This document shows, in pieces, positions 1 through 28,027 of a DNA stretch of 64,000 bases. This DNA is from Microcebus murinus. Taxonomy: Eukaryota > Chordata > Mammalia > Primates > Cheirogaleidae. The stretch is taken from the NCBI RefSeq assembly GCF_040939455.1, contig NC_134117.1, positions 61,278,501 to 61,342,500 of the forward strand, written 5' to 3'. Position numbers and translations under genes: made by a program. The notes under the pieces are model-generated. The model was not told the origin of the DNA. It saw only the letters and a program-made list of their open reading frames with translations, and did no database searches. Each line of letters starts with the position of its first letter. The stretch's first letter is position 1.

Positions 1-262
1 AAAGAATCTTTAAACCCACCTATAACTTGTAGGCCCACCTTTTTGGGCCAAACCAATGTATGCCTCCCAAGTATTGATTTATGACTTTACCTGTAACTCT
101 TTTCTCCCTGAAATGTATAAAAACCAAACTGTAACCAGCCACAGCCAGTCCACTTGCCCAAGGCCTCTTGACAGTGGCTCTGGGTCATGGTTCTCAAATT
201 TGGCTCAGAATAAACCTCTTTAAAACTATTTTATAGAGTTTCCCTTTTTTTCCTTGACAACA
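1..262 (+). mobile_element. 3' part of an ERV-type LTR
   Basis: The sequence has a TATA-like tataaaaa near 116-123 and a polyadenylation signal aataaa at 209-214. A T-rich stretch and a gacaaca end near 262 follow. This TATA, poly(A) signal, CA-end order is typical of a gammaretrovirus-like solo LTR. The 5' end lies outside the window and the family is not assigned. Confidence 0.6.
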
Positions 263-610
263 CCAATGGTCCTCCTCCTACTCCATAACTGAGAAGTCTG
301 CACATTTCCCACAGGCAGATGGAGAGGCTCAAAGCTTCTGCCCTTTTCCCAGAGTTCAGGGGGACCAACAAAGGCCCTTCACCCCAAGAATCATACAGAT
401 GTGTCCACCTGTCCTCATGGGAAAGATCCCACTGCGTGTCCAGAATCCAGGCATGTCACTGTTCCGGGGAAGCCTAAGCTGTGTAAGGCTGAGATCCCCA
501 CATGAAAGACACCTGTGCTGTGTGGAGTGGCACACTGGTGGGGGGAAGCCGTCCCCTCCAAAGCAGGGAGAAAGGGGAGTCCAGGATGGCTCTACTGCCG
601 CGGCCCTCAC

Positions 611-709
611 CTGCTTCAGGAGGATGCCTGCCAGCTCCTCTGCCCAGGATTGTACCTTGCGACCTCCGTGTTTGCTGCGGTACAGGGCTTTCAGGACGCC
701 GCAGAGACA
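611..709 (-). CDS. MROH-family exon on the minus strand (left copy)
   Basis: On the minus strand a 99-nt open segment starts after acceptor cacacag and ends before donor gtgagg. It is phase 0 at both ends. It encodes 33 residues beginning [16 protein letters not shown] and ending ELAGILLKQ. The plus-strand exon starting at 63944 is the same sequence with a K to R change, so this is a duplicated copy in opposite orientation. In MROH proteins this stretch corresponds to a helix pair in the N-terminal HEAT region. The six upstream exons seen at 44254-49002 are not found on the minus strand to the right of this exon, so the left copy appears to lack its 5' end inside the window. It may be a pseudogene fragment although the exon itself is intact. 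Confidence 0.6.
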
Positions 710-1533
710 CTGTGTGAGGAAGGACAGTCAGGGTTAGGCTTCCCGGCCCTTCCACAGCCTCAGGGGAAATACTCTTTCCTCACATCTTCTCTTCAAGGAG
801 GAGCCAAGCCATAGTCACTGCACATGGCCCTCTTGGAACTTTTCAAGGCAGGCTCAGGGGCCAGTTCTTCCACAGCTCAACGCAGCCAGAATCTGTCTTT
901 CGCCTCACCCAGCAAGCTAGACTGATTTTTAAATAACCCCATCATTCCACAGACTGCCAGGGCAATTCCACACTGCAAGTGTAGGCTGACTTCAAAGAAA
1001 CAGGATGACATAACCATGGCCAAAGCAAGAACCGGTTCTATTGTTCTCTGACATTAAAATTTCTGAAGACTACATCTAAAAGCCTGAAGAGCTCCCTTCT
1101 GCCTTCTGGATTCTTCCGTTTTGTGGCTTATTCTTACCACTGGTGTGAGGAAACACTCTCAGATTCCACATGTGAGCACATGCCTTTAGCTTTGTCGAAG
1201 GATAATTGACATATCATAAACTGCACATACTAAATGTACAATTTGATGAATTTTGACCAATGTATATACACCTGTGAAACTGTCACCACAATTAAAAGAA
1301 TGAACATTTCCATTATTCCCAAGAGATGGACCTTCCTCTGTGTAATCCCTCCTTTCCTGCCCTACCCCAGGCCACCAGGGCTCTGCTTTCTGTCAATGTA
1401 GACCTGTCCCTTGTATTTTACCAAACCACCAAATTGTTTTCCAAAGCAGTGTTCCCATTCATTCTAATAGATGTGTACTGGAGTCTCAAATATTCCCATT
1501 TTCTTAGGACTTTTTCAATGTCTCACAGCAATG
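652..1533 (+). repeat. Left arm of large inverted duplication
   Basis: This segment is nearly identical to the reverse complement of 63102-64000, by eye roughly 93-95% with small indels. Similarity stops near 1533, just after tctcacagcaatg. At the other end it is cut by the window edge, so the duplication probably extends leftwards past 652. It carries the MROH exon, unique sequence and an old L1 3' fragment. Spacer between the arms is about 61.5 kb. Confidence 0.9.
1185..1510 (-). mobile_element. Old L1 3'-end fragment inside the duplication arm
   Basis: The run from taattgacatatcataaactgcac through ccattcattctaatag resembles the reverse strand of mammalian-wide L1 3' ends. It is present in both duplication arms, so it inserted before the duplication. 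Short ORFs here are therefore not genes. Confidence 0.55.
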
Positions 1534-2642
1534 ATAAGGGAACGCTAGGGCGGAACGCACAAACCTCAGGTTACTCAGATTTACAATTCTTGGAAACAGT
1601 TTTGGGGTCACATTCCAGTTTAGAGTCTTGTTCTCTGACCAGCAAACGTGTGGTGATACTAGTCCGTCCCCAAGGAAACCAAGAAACAGAGGGAGATGGC
1701 TGATGTCCACCATAAAGTGACAGAAATGAAGATGTATCTTCCGACTGCCTTTCTTTATTAAGAGAAAAAGGACTTTAATGCAAGCTGAAAGGAAGTGAAA
1801 ATAGACTGCAAGGTGCAGAGTGGGCCATTGTCTGCATGGTCTCTGGTCTTCTGAGTGTCTTTAAACTCCCTAATTTCTGCCAGCTGGTAAGGAGCTAATC
1901 TGCTAAAGTAATCTGTCCTAATTAGGCAAGGAGTGTAATGAGTTACCCATCAGGCAATGAAGGGGTTTCAAGCACCAGATAAGGCACCTTAGATAAGGAG
2001 CTAGTTTTGGCCACTGTAAACTTAAGCCATCTTTCAGTTCTCACTGGTGGGTGGGTGGCAGTCTCTACCTGTCCCTGCAGAATCCTAGCCATGCCTCATT
2101 CTTTATCCAAATTGCTGTATGATTTAAATGGCCCTTCCAGACCTAGAGGCTAGTTTTGGAAAATCTTGGCTGCTGATGTCCATCTTCAGCTGCCCTTCCT
2201 GTTTTGTGTATCTCCCCCACCCCTGGCAAATTTGCAACAGCTGCCTCTTGTGTTCCTGGGCTTCATGCCATCTATGAGACACCTATAGTGAGACCCAACC
2301 CTTTGACTAGCTGACTCACTGGGTGGAGATGGTTTGGAGAACCAAGAATGATTTTCGAAGTGGTTGTGACAGAAAATGTTGAAAAGAAAAGCTCTGGTTG
2401 ACCAGCCTGGTCTTATTCCCTTGACCAAAGTTGAGTAATTTGTTGAGTCATCCTGGGGTTTGTTTAACTTTTTACAAAAACTTTTAAAAAAGTCTACTTT
2501 TTGAATAGATGATGTGTGCACCATTCTGAAAGTACTAAAAGTACATTGAAAAGTAAGTCTCATTGTGCCCCAGCTCTCCTCCTAGGAGGCAGCCACTGTT
2601 TGCTACCTCAAGTATCTTTTCAGGGATATTCTATACATATAC
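1534..2642. other. Single-copy intergenic sequence, nothing assigned
   Basis: About 1.1 kb beyond the duplication breakpoint. I see no splice-flanked open frame, RNA gene or clear repeat. The 125-aa minus-strand frame at 2186-2563 lacks any recognisable motif. Confidence 0.4.
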
Positions 2643-3185
2643 GTCAGATCCCACAAGTTGAAGGCTCAGTCCCACAAGACTGAACACCCTCCCCCCCCCG
2701 AATCAGTTCCAAGTCTGATCAGAACTTCTGACGACTGGGTTCCAGTTGGGGTTCCACAACCCCTCTTTGTGTTCAACTAATTTTCTAGAGCAGCTCACAG
2801 AATTCAGGGAAACGTGTTTACCAGTTTATTACGAAGAATATTACAAAGAATACAGATGATGCACGTGGAGTGCTTTGGAGGAAGGGATGCAGAGCTTCCA
2901 TGCCCTTGAGCAACCTTCACGTGTTCAGCTCTCTGGAAGCTCTCTGTACCCTGTCCTTTGGGGTTTTGTGGAGGCATCATTACATAACGTGTGACGATTG
3001 ATTAAAGAACTGGTGATCAACTTAACCTTCAGCCCCTCTCCCCTCTCTGTAGGTTGGGGGTGCTGAAAATCTCAACCCTCTAATCCATGGTGGACTTTCT
3101 GGTGATCAACCCTGTCCTGAAGCTACCTAGCCATCAGTCAACTCATTAGGATACAAAAAGGTGTCACTTAGGACATTAAGGATTT
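2643..3185 (-). mobile_element. Old ERVL/MaLR-type LTR, minus orientation
   Basis: Segments such as cccacaagttgaaggctcag, accagtttattacgaagaat and aacttaaccttcagcccctc are typical of an old, widely dispersed mammalian LTR read from its reverse strand. The reverse complement supplies an aataaa signal. Family not fixed. Confidence 0.55.
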
Positions 3186-3209
3186 TAGGAATTGTATGCC
3201 AGGTTTTGT

Positions 3210-3328
3210 AGAGGGGTGTGGGGGTCTCTGTGTTGCCCAGGTGGATCTGAAACTCCTGGCCTAAACAATCCTTCTGTCTTGGCCTCTCAAAGTGCTGGGA
3301 TTACAGGTGTGAGCCACTGTACCTGGCC
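3210..3328 (-). mobile_element. Alu fragment
   Basis: Ends with the reverse complement of an Alu 5' end (gattacaggtgtgagccact, then ctggcc). Only the left part of an element is present. Confidence 0.8.
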
Positions 3329-3452
3329 GTCTGCTTTTAAATGTTTGAAATTTTTTACCATGAGGTCAATAAACAATTGCAAAATAAAATAGTAAAAACA
3401 CTTAAAAGATTACTGGAAAGATTTAATAGTCACACGTTGATATTCAGAAACT

Positions 3453-3752
3453 GGCTGGGCATGGTGGCTCACACCTGTAATCCTAGCAATCTCGGAGGCT
3501 GAGGCAGGAGGACTGCTTGAGGTCAGGAGTTCCAGACCAGACTGAGTAAGAGTGAGACCCCCTTTCTACTAAAAATAGAAAGAAATTAGCTGGCTGTGGT
3601 GGTGCATGCCTGTAGTCCCAGCTACTCAGGAGGCTGAGGCAGGAGGATCACTTGAACCCAGAAGTTTGAGGTTGCTGTTAGCTAGGTTCCCCCATGGCAC
3701 TCTAGCCTGGGCAACAGAGTGAGACTCTGTCTCAAAAAAAAAAAAAAAAAAA
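3453..3752 (+). mobile_element. Alu element
   Basis: Full dimeric Alu from ggctgggcatggtggctcac to tctgtctc plus an A tail. It carries strepsirrhine-type features such as gcactctagcctgggcaaca. Confidence 0.92.
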
Positions 3753-3759
3753 GTTACTA

Positions 3760-4631
3760 AGAAGGGTGATAATGACATGCCTATATAGGTTATTTTTCAA
3801 GTACAGTACATCATGACATGGAATCATGGTTATAGTTTTACAGCAGCCTTGTTAATCATTTTTACAACGTCTTTGTTTCTAGAGGTACAACTAGGGCATA
3901 TATATAAGTTAAAAGGATATAATGTCTGGGATTTGCCTCAGAATAATCCAGTGGAGTGGTGAGGAGTGAGAATATTAAAGAAACAGGATTGTCCATGACT
4001 TGGTAGTTGTTGTAGCTGGGTGATGGATCCATGGGTTTATCTTTACTTTTGAATAAGCTTGAAAGTTGCCATAATCAAAAGTTAAATAAAATGCCAGGGC
4101 TTAATCTGGGTATATGTGACTCTAGAATGTTAACTTTTAACCGTTATACCATTGTTTCTCATAATATGGTTTCACCATACAAGGGGATTTCTGTGGCACC
4201 TAGAAAGCATTTTTTATTTTAATAGTTATATATTCATTTTAGTATTACCATCTATTTGTGGCAAGAACCCTATGGTAAGTTTTCCATTTATGCAAGTGGT
4301 ATGAAACAAATTTAAGTAAAATATTAATCCGCTTAAGAAAAATATTAAATAATAGTACCAGTAAATTGAGGTATGACAAAAATTGTGTGGTATGACAAGG
4401 AATTTGGAACTTTTGCTATACCAACTCCATTAGCTCAAATGGAGCTCAAATGGTGAAATGAAAAAGTATTTTATAAGGTTCTACCACCAGTATCCTCGTT
4501 TTAGTACCCGACAGACTCTTTGGAAAGAAGGAATATTTTGCATAAAACCTTGTGTTGTGTGTCTATCTGTATATCTTCAAAATCCTTAACCCTTATAGGA
4601 AATTACAGAGGACATGTTTTATTGCTACAGA
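3760..4631. other. Upstream/intron sequence before the first ANXA7 coding exon
   Basis: AT-rich sequence with no repeat I can assign. If the annexin copy is complete this is intron 1. No noncoding exon or CpG-rich promoter is visible here. Confidence 0.4.
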
Positions 4632-20419
<15,788 letters not shown>

Positions 20420-20449
20420 AGGCTGCTTCTGGCCATTGTGGGCCACTAG

Positions 20450-20760
20450 GAAGGATTTTCTTTTTGTACATGAATGAAGCTATTCATAGTTTATCCTTCA
20501 AAGCAGTGACTGACCTGCATGCAGCAATATCAACCATCACCTAACCAAAAGAGGTTTTTACTAAGGACTGTGTCAGGGTAATGTGCTTGGTCAGCACATG
20601 TTATTGCCTTAATTCTAATTTTTTCTTGATATACAATCAATGTGAAGCCATATCACTATGATGTAGTAATATCACAATGTTTGTTAAGCTTCATTCTCAC
20701 TAATCTTATTCTAATCAGGATGACAAATCGAATAAAAACTTAAAACAATCTATAATTCTG
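20450..20760 (+). other. ANXA7: ANXA7 3' UTR with polyadenylation signal
   Basis: AT-rich sequence downstream of the ancestral stop. An aataaa hexamer at 20731-20736 is the likely poly(A) signal. Confidence 0.7.
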
Positions 20761-21720
20761 TGTAATAATGTATATATTTTTTTCTAAAGTTTAAATTCTA
20801 AAGTTTAATGGTTAAGAATAGGTAACAGCCCAGAAATCATTCCTAGCAAGTCTCAGGGAAAATAATTAAAATAACCAAATAGGCTGTCAAAGGAAAATAT
20901 CTGCAGTATGAGACAGCATAAGAATTTCACTTTTCAGAAGAAAATGATTAGCTGTTTGCAAAGTTACAATTGACTAAATCCATATCACCATAATTTTAGG
21001 ACTTAAAATATGTACCAGTGGCATGAAATTTTACTTGCCATAAAGAAGCTTAGGACATAGTCACATGGTTAGAGGCATTTGAAAATGAAATAAAGGTCAA
21101 TGACAAATAGCCATGCATAAAGCAATTAGTTAAAATAGTAACAGATCTGAAAATGTAAGGAGACACACGATTGCTGCTCAAAGAAAAGTCTGCTTTAAAC
21201 CGAAGACATAAGCATGAGGCTTAGTGCCGCAGATCATATCCAGTTTGGATGGTTTTTTAAAAGTTTTTAAGACATCACAGATCTGCTGGATAAAGCAGGA
21301 AGTCAAACCTAAGGAAATCACAAGCAAAAGGCATTCACTTTATTTTAGCAAAAAGAAAATCTCCAATACCTGTGAAAGAAATTGTTCATATAGTAGTTGA
21401 GTTCATTAAAACACTGCAAGTCTACATAAATTGGATACTTGCCCCTTCTGATTTCTCCATCATCTCCTGCAGGGCCCAGACAGAGAGGGACTGTTCTAAC
21501 ATGAAGGTGCAGATGGAGAGGTCTGAGTGGACATTCTGCACAGAAACAGAGAAAGCCATTAGCGTCACCATCATGCAGCATCCAGACCCAGTTTACCTTA
21601 ATATGCTCTGGGTTCCTTCATAGGAAAAGTGAGAGTACTCGTCAACTCTATACTATGAGCTTCTAGATCAGCATACACTGTCATTACTGCTCACATTTAA
21701 TGCATTTTTAAAATCACAGA
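20761..21720. other. Intergenic sequence downstream of ANXA7
   Basis: AT-rich, no clear repeat or coding exon seen. The 78-83 aa frames at 21345-21623 overlap on both strands and have no recognisable motif. Confidence 0.4.
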
Positions 21721-21721
21721 T

Positions 21722-21860
21722 AACAACAGCTGCCACTTGGCGAGTGCTTACTGCGATGCACATTGCACTTAACTCCTGTGGTCACCTATACTAAGGATTA
21801 TTACTAAGACTGGACAAGAAACAGAGAAGTTGGATCATGATGGTCCACTAGGCACAGGTA
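21722..21860 (-). repeat. MIR/L2-like old SINE fragment
   Basis: The pattern gagtgcttactgcgatgcac, cttaactcctgtggtcacc and gacaagaaacagagaagttgg fits a worn mammalian-wide interspersed repeat in reverse orientation. Confidence 0.45.
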
Positions 21861-21949
21861 GCATGTGCCTCCACCCTGGAAAAGAACCAGAATAGTAATC
21901 AGATTCTCCCATTTCAGACAGGTCATCTAGGAGAGACCACCAGGTTTCA

Positions 21950-22510
21950 CCCGACAAGTGACAGGAAGCACCAAAAGCGGGTAAGGATAGGGTTCAGGGC
22001 ATCTTGCCCGGTCAGGGGCTCACAGCTGGGAGAAGCTGCTGGAAACAAAGAGTCAGAAGACGCCCCCAGGGGATCTCCAAGCTCGTCCAGTCTCCAAGAG
22101 GAGCTTTCAGGATCTTGGTTACAAGAGAACCTCCCGACCCACGCAAGTTGCAGCCTCACATAGGGAGCTACTTGGAGAGTTTCAGAGACGTTGTTCCAGA
22201 AAGGGAACCCACGCAGACCCCACAGGCGTCCAAGCCTGGAGCAGCTTGAGCCAGGCGCCATATTCTGAGAGCCAAACGCCAGGCGGCCCGGCAAGCCTGC
22301 GCGCAGCCCCGAGGAGGGATGGAGAAGCCCGACACTGCCACACGCCCCTGAGAGGGTCCCCACCGCCGTGCTGGGGGCTGCTGTTGAGCCCGAGATGTGA
22401 GAAGACAGCACTTTCCGTAGTGTCTCACCATGCTGCCGGCTGAGGTGAGGCCCCACCCCTTCGGGCCACAGGTCAAGGCGCCGTTTTGAGACTTTGACGC
22501 TGGGCGGTGC
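21950..22510. promoter_or_regulatory. CpG-rich, promoter-like block
   Basis: An abrupt GC- and CpG-rich stretch in AT-rich surroundings, with ggcgccgttttgagac, ccaccccttcgg and many CpGs around 22250-22500. On the minus strand ggcagcatggtgag is an ATG directly followed by a good donor. That could be the first exon of a minus-strand transcript. No coding motif supports a gene. Confidence 0.35.
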
Positions 22511-22789
22511 CGTCGTGTATAATTTTTTACAAAGTTGCTGAGAATTCTGCCTTCCACAATCTTACCAGGTCTATTGGCTAGTTAGAGTTGGTAGTATGTC
22601 AAAACTGTATTCCTTTTTTTAAAAGTTCATCTCTTTCGACCTAGAGGAGTAATTTGCATCTTATTTTACATAAATTGGTATTCTATATTTGTAAACACAT
22701 TCCATGTAGAGAATAGATTAGTATTACCTATAGCACTTTTTAAAAAAGGGTCAAATGTTTATATGCTTAAAATACAGACTACTTTTTTC

Positions 22790-24605
22790 CAGTTGTTTTC
22801 TTAATTGAAGTATGATTGATAAATTTTGCATATATTAAAGGGATACAAGATGATATTTTGATATAAGTATTCCTTGTGGAATGATTCACACAATTAAGCT
22901 CAAGCTATTTATCTGTCACCTGACATCATTTTTCACCTTGTGGTGAAAACACTTAAAATCTACATTAGAAAATTACAAGTGGTACAGTACATTATTATTA
23001 TTTATAGTTACTATTTATTACATGAGATCTCTTGAACTTAAATACATATGATAAATGAAAGGTTTTTTTTTTCTCTATGTAATTTCTTTTACTAATAACT
23101 GAAAGTTTCTACCCTTTGACCAGCATCTCCTCATTTTCCACACCCCACCTCTTACAACTACCTCTCTGTCCAGGTTTGACTATTTTAGGTTGCATATACA
23201 AGCAATATGCAGTAATTCTTTGTGTCTGGCTTCTTTCACTTAGCACAATGTTCTCTAACATCTTCATAGTTCTTCAACATTGTCACAAATGGCAGGATTT
23301 TCTTCTTAAGATTTTCTTGTTAAAGGCCAAATGATATTCCATTGTGTGTATATATACTCCATAGTCTTTATCCATTCATCTACCAGTGGACAGTTGGGTT
23401 GTTTCCATATCTTAGCTATTGTGAGTAATGATGCAGTGAACATGGGAGCGCACATATTTCTTGAGATACTGATTTCTTTTCCTTCAGGTATGTACCCAGA
23501 AGTGGTATTGCTGGATCATTTAATGTAGTTCTGTTTTTAACTTTTGAGGAAGCTCCATACTGTTTTCCATAATGGCTGTACCAATTTACATTCCTATCAA
23601 CAGCAAACAGGTTCCTTTTTCTTCACATCTTTGCAAACACTTACATGTTTTGTAATAGCCAATATAACGGGTGTGACTATCCCATTTGTACTTTAAAAGA
23701 ATATTTATGCTACTGCTGTTAGGTAGAGTGTTTTGGATGTGTCTATTAGATCTAGTTGGTCTATTACATAAGGCCTCTTTTTCCTTCTGATTCTTCTGTC
23801 CGTTGCTGAGAATTGAGGTATTGGCATCTCCAACTATTATTTCTTTCTTTTTTAAATATTAGATGCTCGATGTATTGTCTTTCTTTTTTTTAAATAGTAG
23901 TTACCCAACTACTATTATAAAGCTGTTTCTCCTTTCAATTTTGTCAGTTTTTGCTTCATATATTTCAGTGGTATGCTAGGTGTGTAGATGTTTATAATTA
24001 TCATATCTTACTGTTGTATTGAAGCTTTTATTAACATATAACGTCTTTTGTCCCCTGTAACCTTTTTTTGATTTAAAGTCTATTTTGTCTGATATTACTA
24101 GATTTTACTAAAGAGAAAACAACCAAAATATGTTTTGAAAAACTTGTGTATTTGTTCTTAGTCTTAAATTTTCTAAGCAGAATCTTTTTCTAAGTTGTGA
24201 TAAAATATACATAACATAGTTACTATAGACTTCTCGGCTGTCTTTTGATTAACTATTTGTATGGAGTATTTTTTTCCATCCTTTTACTTTTAACCTGTTT
24301 GTGTCTTTGGATCAAAAGAGAATCTTTTGTAGACAGCATACAGTTGGATCACTTTTATCCATTCTTCATTCTTCCAATCTCTATCTTGATTGGTGAGTTT
24401 AATCCATTTATATTAAAGTAAGTATGAGAAATTTCTGTCATATTGCTATTTTCTATATTCCTTACTGCTTTTTTGTCCCTCATTTCCTACAATGCTGTCT
24501 TTCGTGTTTAGTGTTTTTTTGTAGTGAAACATTAAATTCCTATTCTTTTGTGTATATTCTATAACTATTTTCTTTATAGTAACCATAAGGATTACTTTTA
24601 TTAGT
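22790..24605 (-). mobile_element. L1 fragment, minus strand
   Basis: Long reverse-oriented L1 3'-half sequence. Typical pieces are gtgaacatgggagcgcacat, cccagaagtggtattgctgg and tctgatattactagatttt. It is interrupted by small indels with no intact frame. Confidence 0.8.
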
Positions 24606-24607
24606 AA

Positions 24608-25040
24608 TGTCCTAAAGCTATACCACAGTGGAGGATAAAGCAACTCCATCTTGGATGCTAATCTGCCATGTTGACTTATGATTAACTCCTGTTCCAGCAA
24701 TGTCTTTAAGATTTCTGCTTTATCTACTGTTACCATAAATCCTCTTAGGATAACTTTGACCATAAATCCTGCCCTTAGGCAGATTCATATAGCATTCTTG
24801 CTTACCCTGAGGGGTCAACTTCAATTGTCCCACACATTCTTTCGCCATGGTATATAAGCCCTGGGTCCTTGGTGGGTAATGGCTCAGGGATCCACCATCT
24901 TGTCTTGCTGCTACCGGGAACGTGGCTTCTGTTGGTGAATCCCTATTAAATGTTTCTGAGAAAATGTATTTGTCAGCCTCTTTCTTTGGCCTCAGCTTCC
25001 TTGGACTTTGAGGGTAGGTTTGCATAGACCTTACCACAAG
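24608..25040 (+). mobile_element. ERV-type solo LTR
   Basis: A TATA-like tatataa at 24851-24857, the segment ggctcagggatccaccatct, and an attaaa signal at 24945-24950 occur in LTR order. The 3' end near ccttaccaca is approximate. No internal viral frame adjoins it. Confidence 0.6.
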
Positions 25041-25060
25041 ACACACTCTAAATTTATACC

Positions 25061-25395
<335 letters not shown>

Positions 25396-25430
25396 AAAAT
25401 TTATACCTGTTTAACTTCAGTAACACTATA

Positions 25431-25587
25431 GCTGGGCGTGGTGGCACGTGCCTGTAATCCCAGCTACTAGGGAAGCTAAGGTAGGAGGATTGCTGGAGAC
25501 CAGGAATTTGATGTTACAGTTACCTGTGATTGGGCCACGGCACTATAGTCTGGGCAACACATCCAAGTCCCTGTCTCAAAAAAAAAT
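25431..25587 (+). mobile_element. Alu right-monomer fragment
   Basis: Single-arm copy from gctgggcgtggtggcacgtg to ctgtctcaaaaaaaaa. Confidence 0.85.
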
Positions 25588-26640
25588 TTTTTTTAACATT
25601 TTTATTACCCCCAGAAAGAAACCCCATACTCAATTAGAAGTCCTTCCTCATCTGTCCCTCTTCCACTCAGCACCTGTCAGCTACTAATCTACTTTCTGTC
25701 CCTAGGGATTTGCTATTCTAGGCTTTTCACATGAACGGAATCATAAAATATGTGGCCCTTTGAGTCTGACTTCCAATTAGCATAGTGTTTTTAAGGTTCT
25801 TCTGTGTTGTAGCAGGAATTAGTACTTTATTCTGTTTTATGGCTGAATAATCCAGTGTATGGTTATACTACATTTTCTTTATCCATTCATCAATTGATGG
25901 ACATGTAGGTTTTATCATCTTTTGGCTATTACAAATAATGCTACTGTGAACATTCATGTACAATTTTTTGTGTGGACATGTGTTTTTTCTGTTTTTATTT
26001 TTTATTTTTTTTGAGGCACAGTCTTTCTCTGTTGCCCCATACAGAGTGCAGTGGCATCATCCTATCTCACTGCAACCTCAAAGTCCTGGGTTTAAGCAAT
26101 CCTCCTGCCTCAACCTCTCAAGTAGTTGGGACTACAGGTGCACACCACAACACCCAGCTAATTTTTTGTTTTTTATAGAGACAGAGTCTCACTATGTTGC
26201 TCAGGCTTGTCTTGAACTCTTGGCCTCAAAGAATCCTTCTGCTTTGGCCTCCCAAAGTGTTAGGGTTACAGCTGTGAGCCACTGTGCTTGGCCTGTTTTC
26301 AGTTCTGTTAGCCATAGACCCAGGAGTGGAATTGCTGGATCATGTGGTATTCCTGTTTAATTTCTTTAGGTTCGGCCAAAGTGTTTTCCAAAGTGGCTGC
26401 ACCATTTGACATTGCTGTCAGCAATAGATAAAGATTTCAATTTCTCCTCCTCATCAGTACTTACTATTATTGCCTATCTTTTTGATTGTAGCCATTGTAG
26501 TGGTTGTGAAGTGGCATCTTATTTTGCTTTTGATTTTCATTTCCCTAATGAGTAATAAGCAGACTTTTTTGTGCTTATTAATCATTTGCATATGTTCTTT
26601 TGAAAAATATTCAAATGCTTTGCCCATTTTTAAATTAGGT
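25588..26640 (-). mobile_element. Old L1 3' fragment split by an Alu
   Basis: Reverse-strand L1 sequence before (acatgaacggaatcataaaa) and after (caggagtggaattgctggat) the Alu at 25998-26293, in continuous order. The Alu inserted into an existing L1. Confidence 0.75.
25998..26293 (-). mobile_element. AluJ-like element
   Basis: Reverse-oriented dimer without lemur-type insertion, nested in an L1 fragment. Confidence 0.9.
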
Positions 26641-26654
26641 AATTTATATTTTTT

Positions 26655-27390
26655 AAGATTTTTTTTCTTTCAGCATATTATGGGGGTACAAATGTTTAGG
26701 TTACGTATATTGCTCCTGCCGCACCCGAGGTAGCGCTTCAAGCGTGTCCATCCCCCAGATGGTGCAAATTGCACCCATTACATGTATATATACCCATCCC
26801 CTCTTCCCCCCTCCCATCTGCCTGTTACCCGATGAATGTTATTACTATATATGCACTTCAGTGTGGATCAGTTAATACCAATTTGATAGTGAATACATGT
26901 GGTGCTTATTTTTCCATTCTTGGGATACTTCACTTAGTAGAATGGGCTCCAGCTCTATCCAGGATAGTAGAAGAGGTGGTAGATCACCATTGTTTTTTGT
27001 GGCTGAGTAGAACTCCATGGTATACATACACTACATTTTATTAATCCACTCGTGTATTGATGAGCACTTGAGTTGTTTCCACATCTTTGCAATTGTGAAT
27101 TGTGCTGCTATCCACATTGGAGTGCAGCTGTCTTTTTTATAGAATGCCTTTGTTGTTTTGGGTAGATGCCCAGTAATGGAATTGCTGGATCAAATGGTAG
27201 TTCTACTTGTAGCTCTTTGAGGTATCTCCGTATTGCTTTCCACAGAGGTTATACTAGTTTGCAGTCCCACCAGCAGTGTATGAGTGTTCCTATCTCTCCA
27301 CATCCACGCCAACATTTATTATTTTGGGACTTTTTGATAAAGGCCATTCTCACTGGGGATAAGTGATACTTCATTGCGGTTTTGATTTTT
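26655..27390 (-). mobile_element. Younger L1 3' end, minus strand
   Basis: Begins with a T-rich tail and cagcatattatgggggtac, the same 3' UTR as the plus-strand L1 at 46664-47428. It continues into the ORF2 tail (ccagtaatggaattgctgga). It is 5'-truncated near the CA/TA repeat. Confidence 0.85.
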
Positions 27391-27396
27391 ATTTCA

Positions 27397-27397
27397 T

Positions 27398-27436
<39 letters not shown>

Positions 27437-27437
27437 A
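27397..27437. repeat. (CA)n(TA)n microsatellite
   Basis: About ten CA units followed by about eight TA units at the L1 truncation junction. Confidence 0.9.
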
Positions 27438-27439
27438 TT

Positions 27440-27690
27440 TATTTATTAATTTTGAGTACACTCTTAAAAAGCACAAAACTGAACTGATCCAGGAAGCAAC
27501 AGTCTATTTTTGTTGGGTCATAAGATTTGTTTATTCTGGATAGTTGACCCTTATATATAATTTACAAAATATTTTCTCCCAATGTGTGGGTTGGATTTTG
27601 TTTTCTTGATGGAATCTTTTGATGTACAGAACATTAAGATTTTTTCTTCAAAACTTACATATATGTATCTGTATATATATATATATATAT
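27440..27690 (-). mobile_element. Old L1 remnant
   Basis: Reverse-strand L1 sequence including attttctcccaatgtgtggg, with a TA repeat at its right edge. Confidence 0.6.
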
Positions 27691-28020
<330 letters not shown>

Positions 28021-28027
28021 ATCTTAT

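Noticed and set aside
21947..22557. Overlapping 169- and 129-aa minus-strand frames
   Set aside because: They arise from CpG-rich sequence with few stops; no motif. Kept only as a possible promoter block.
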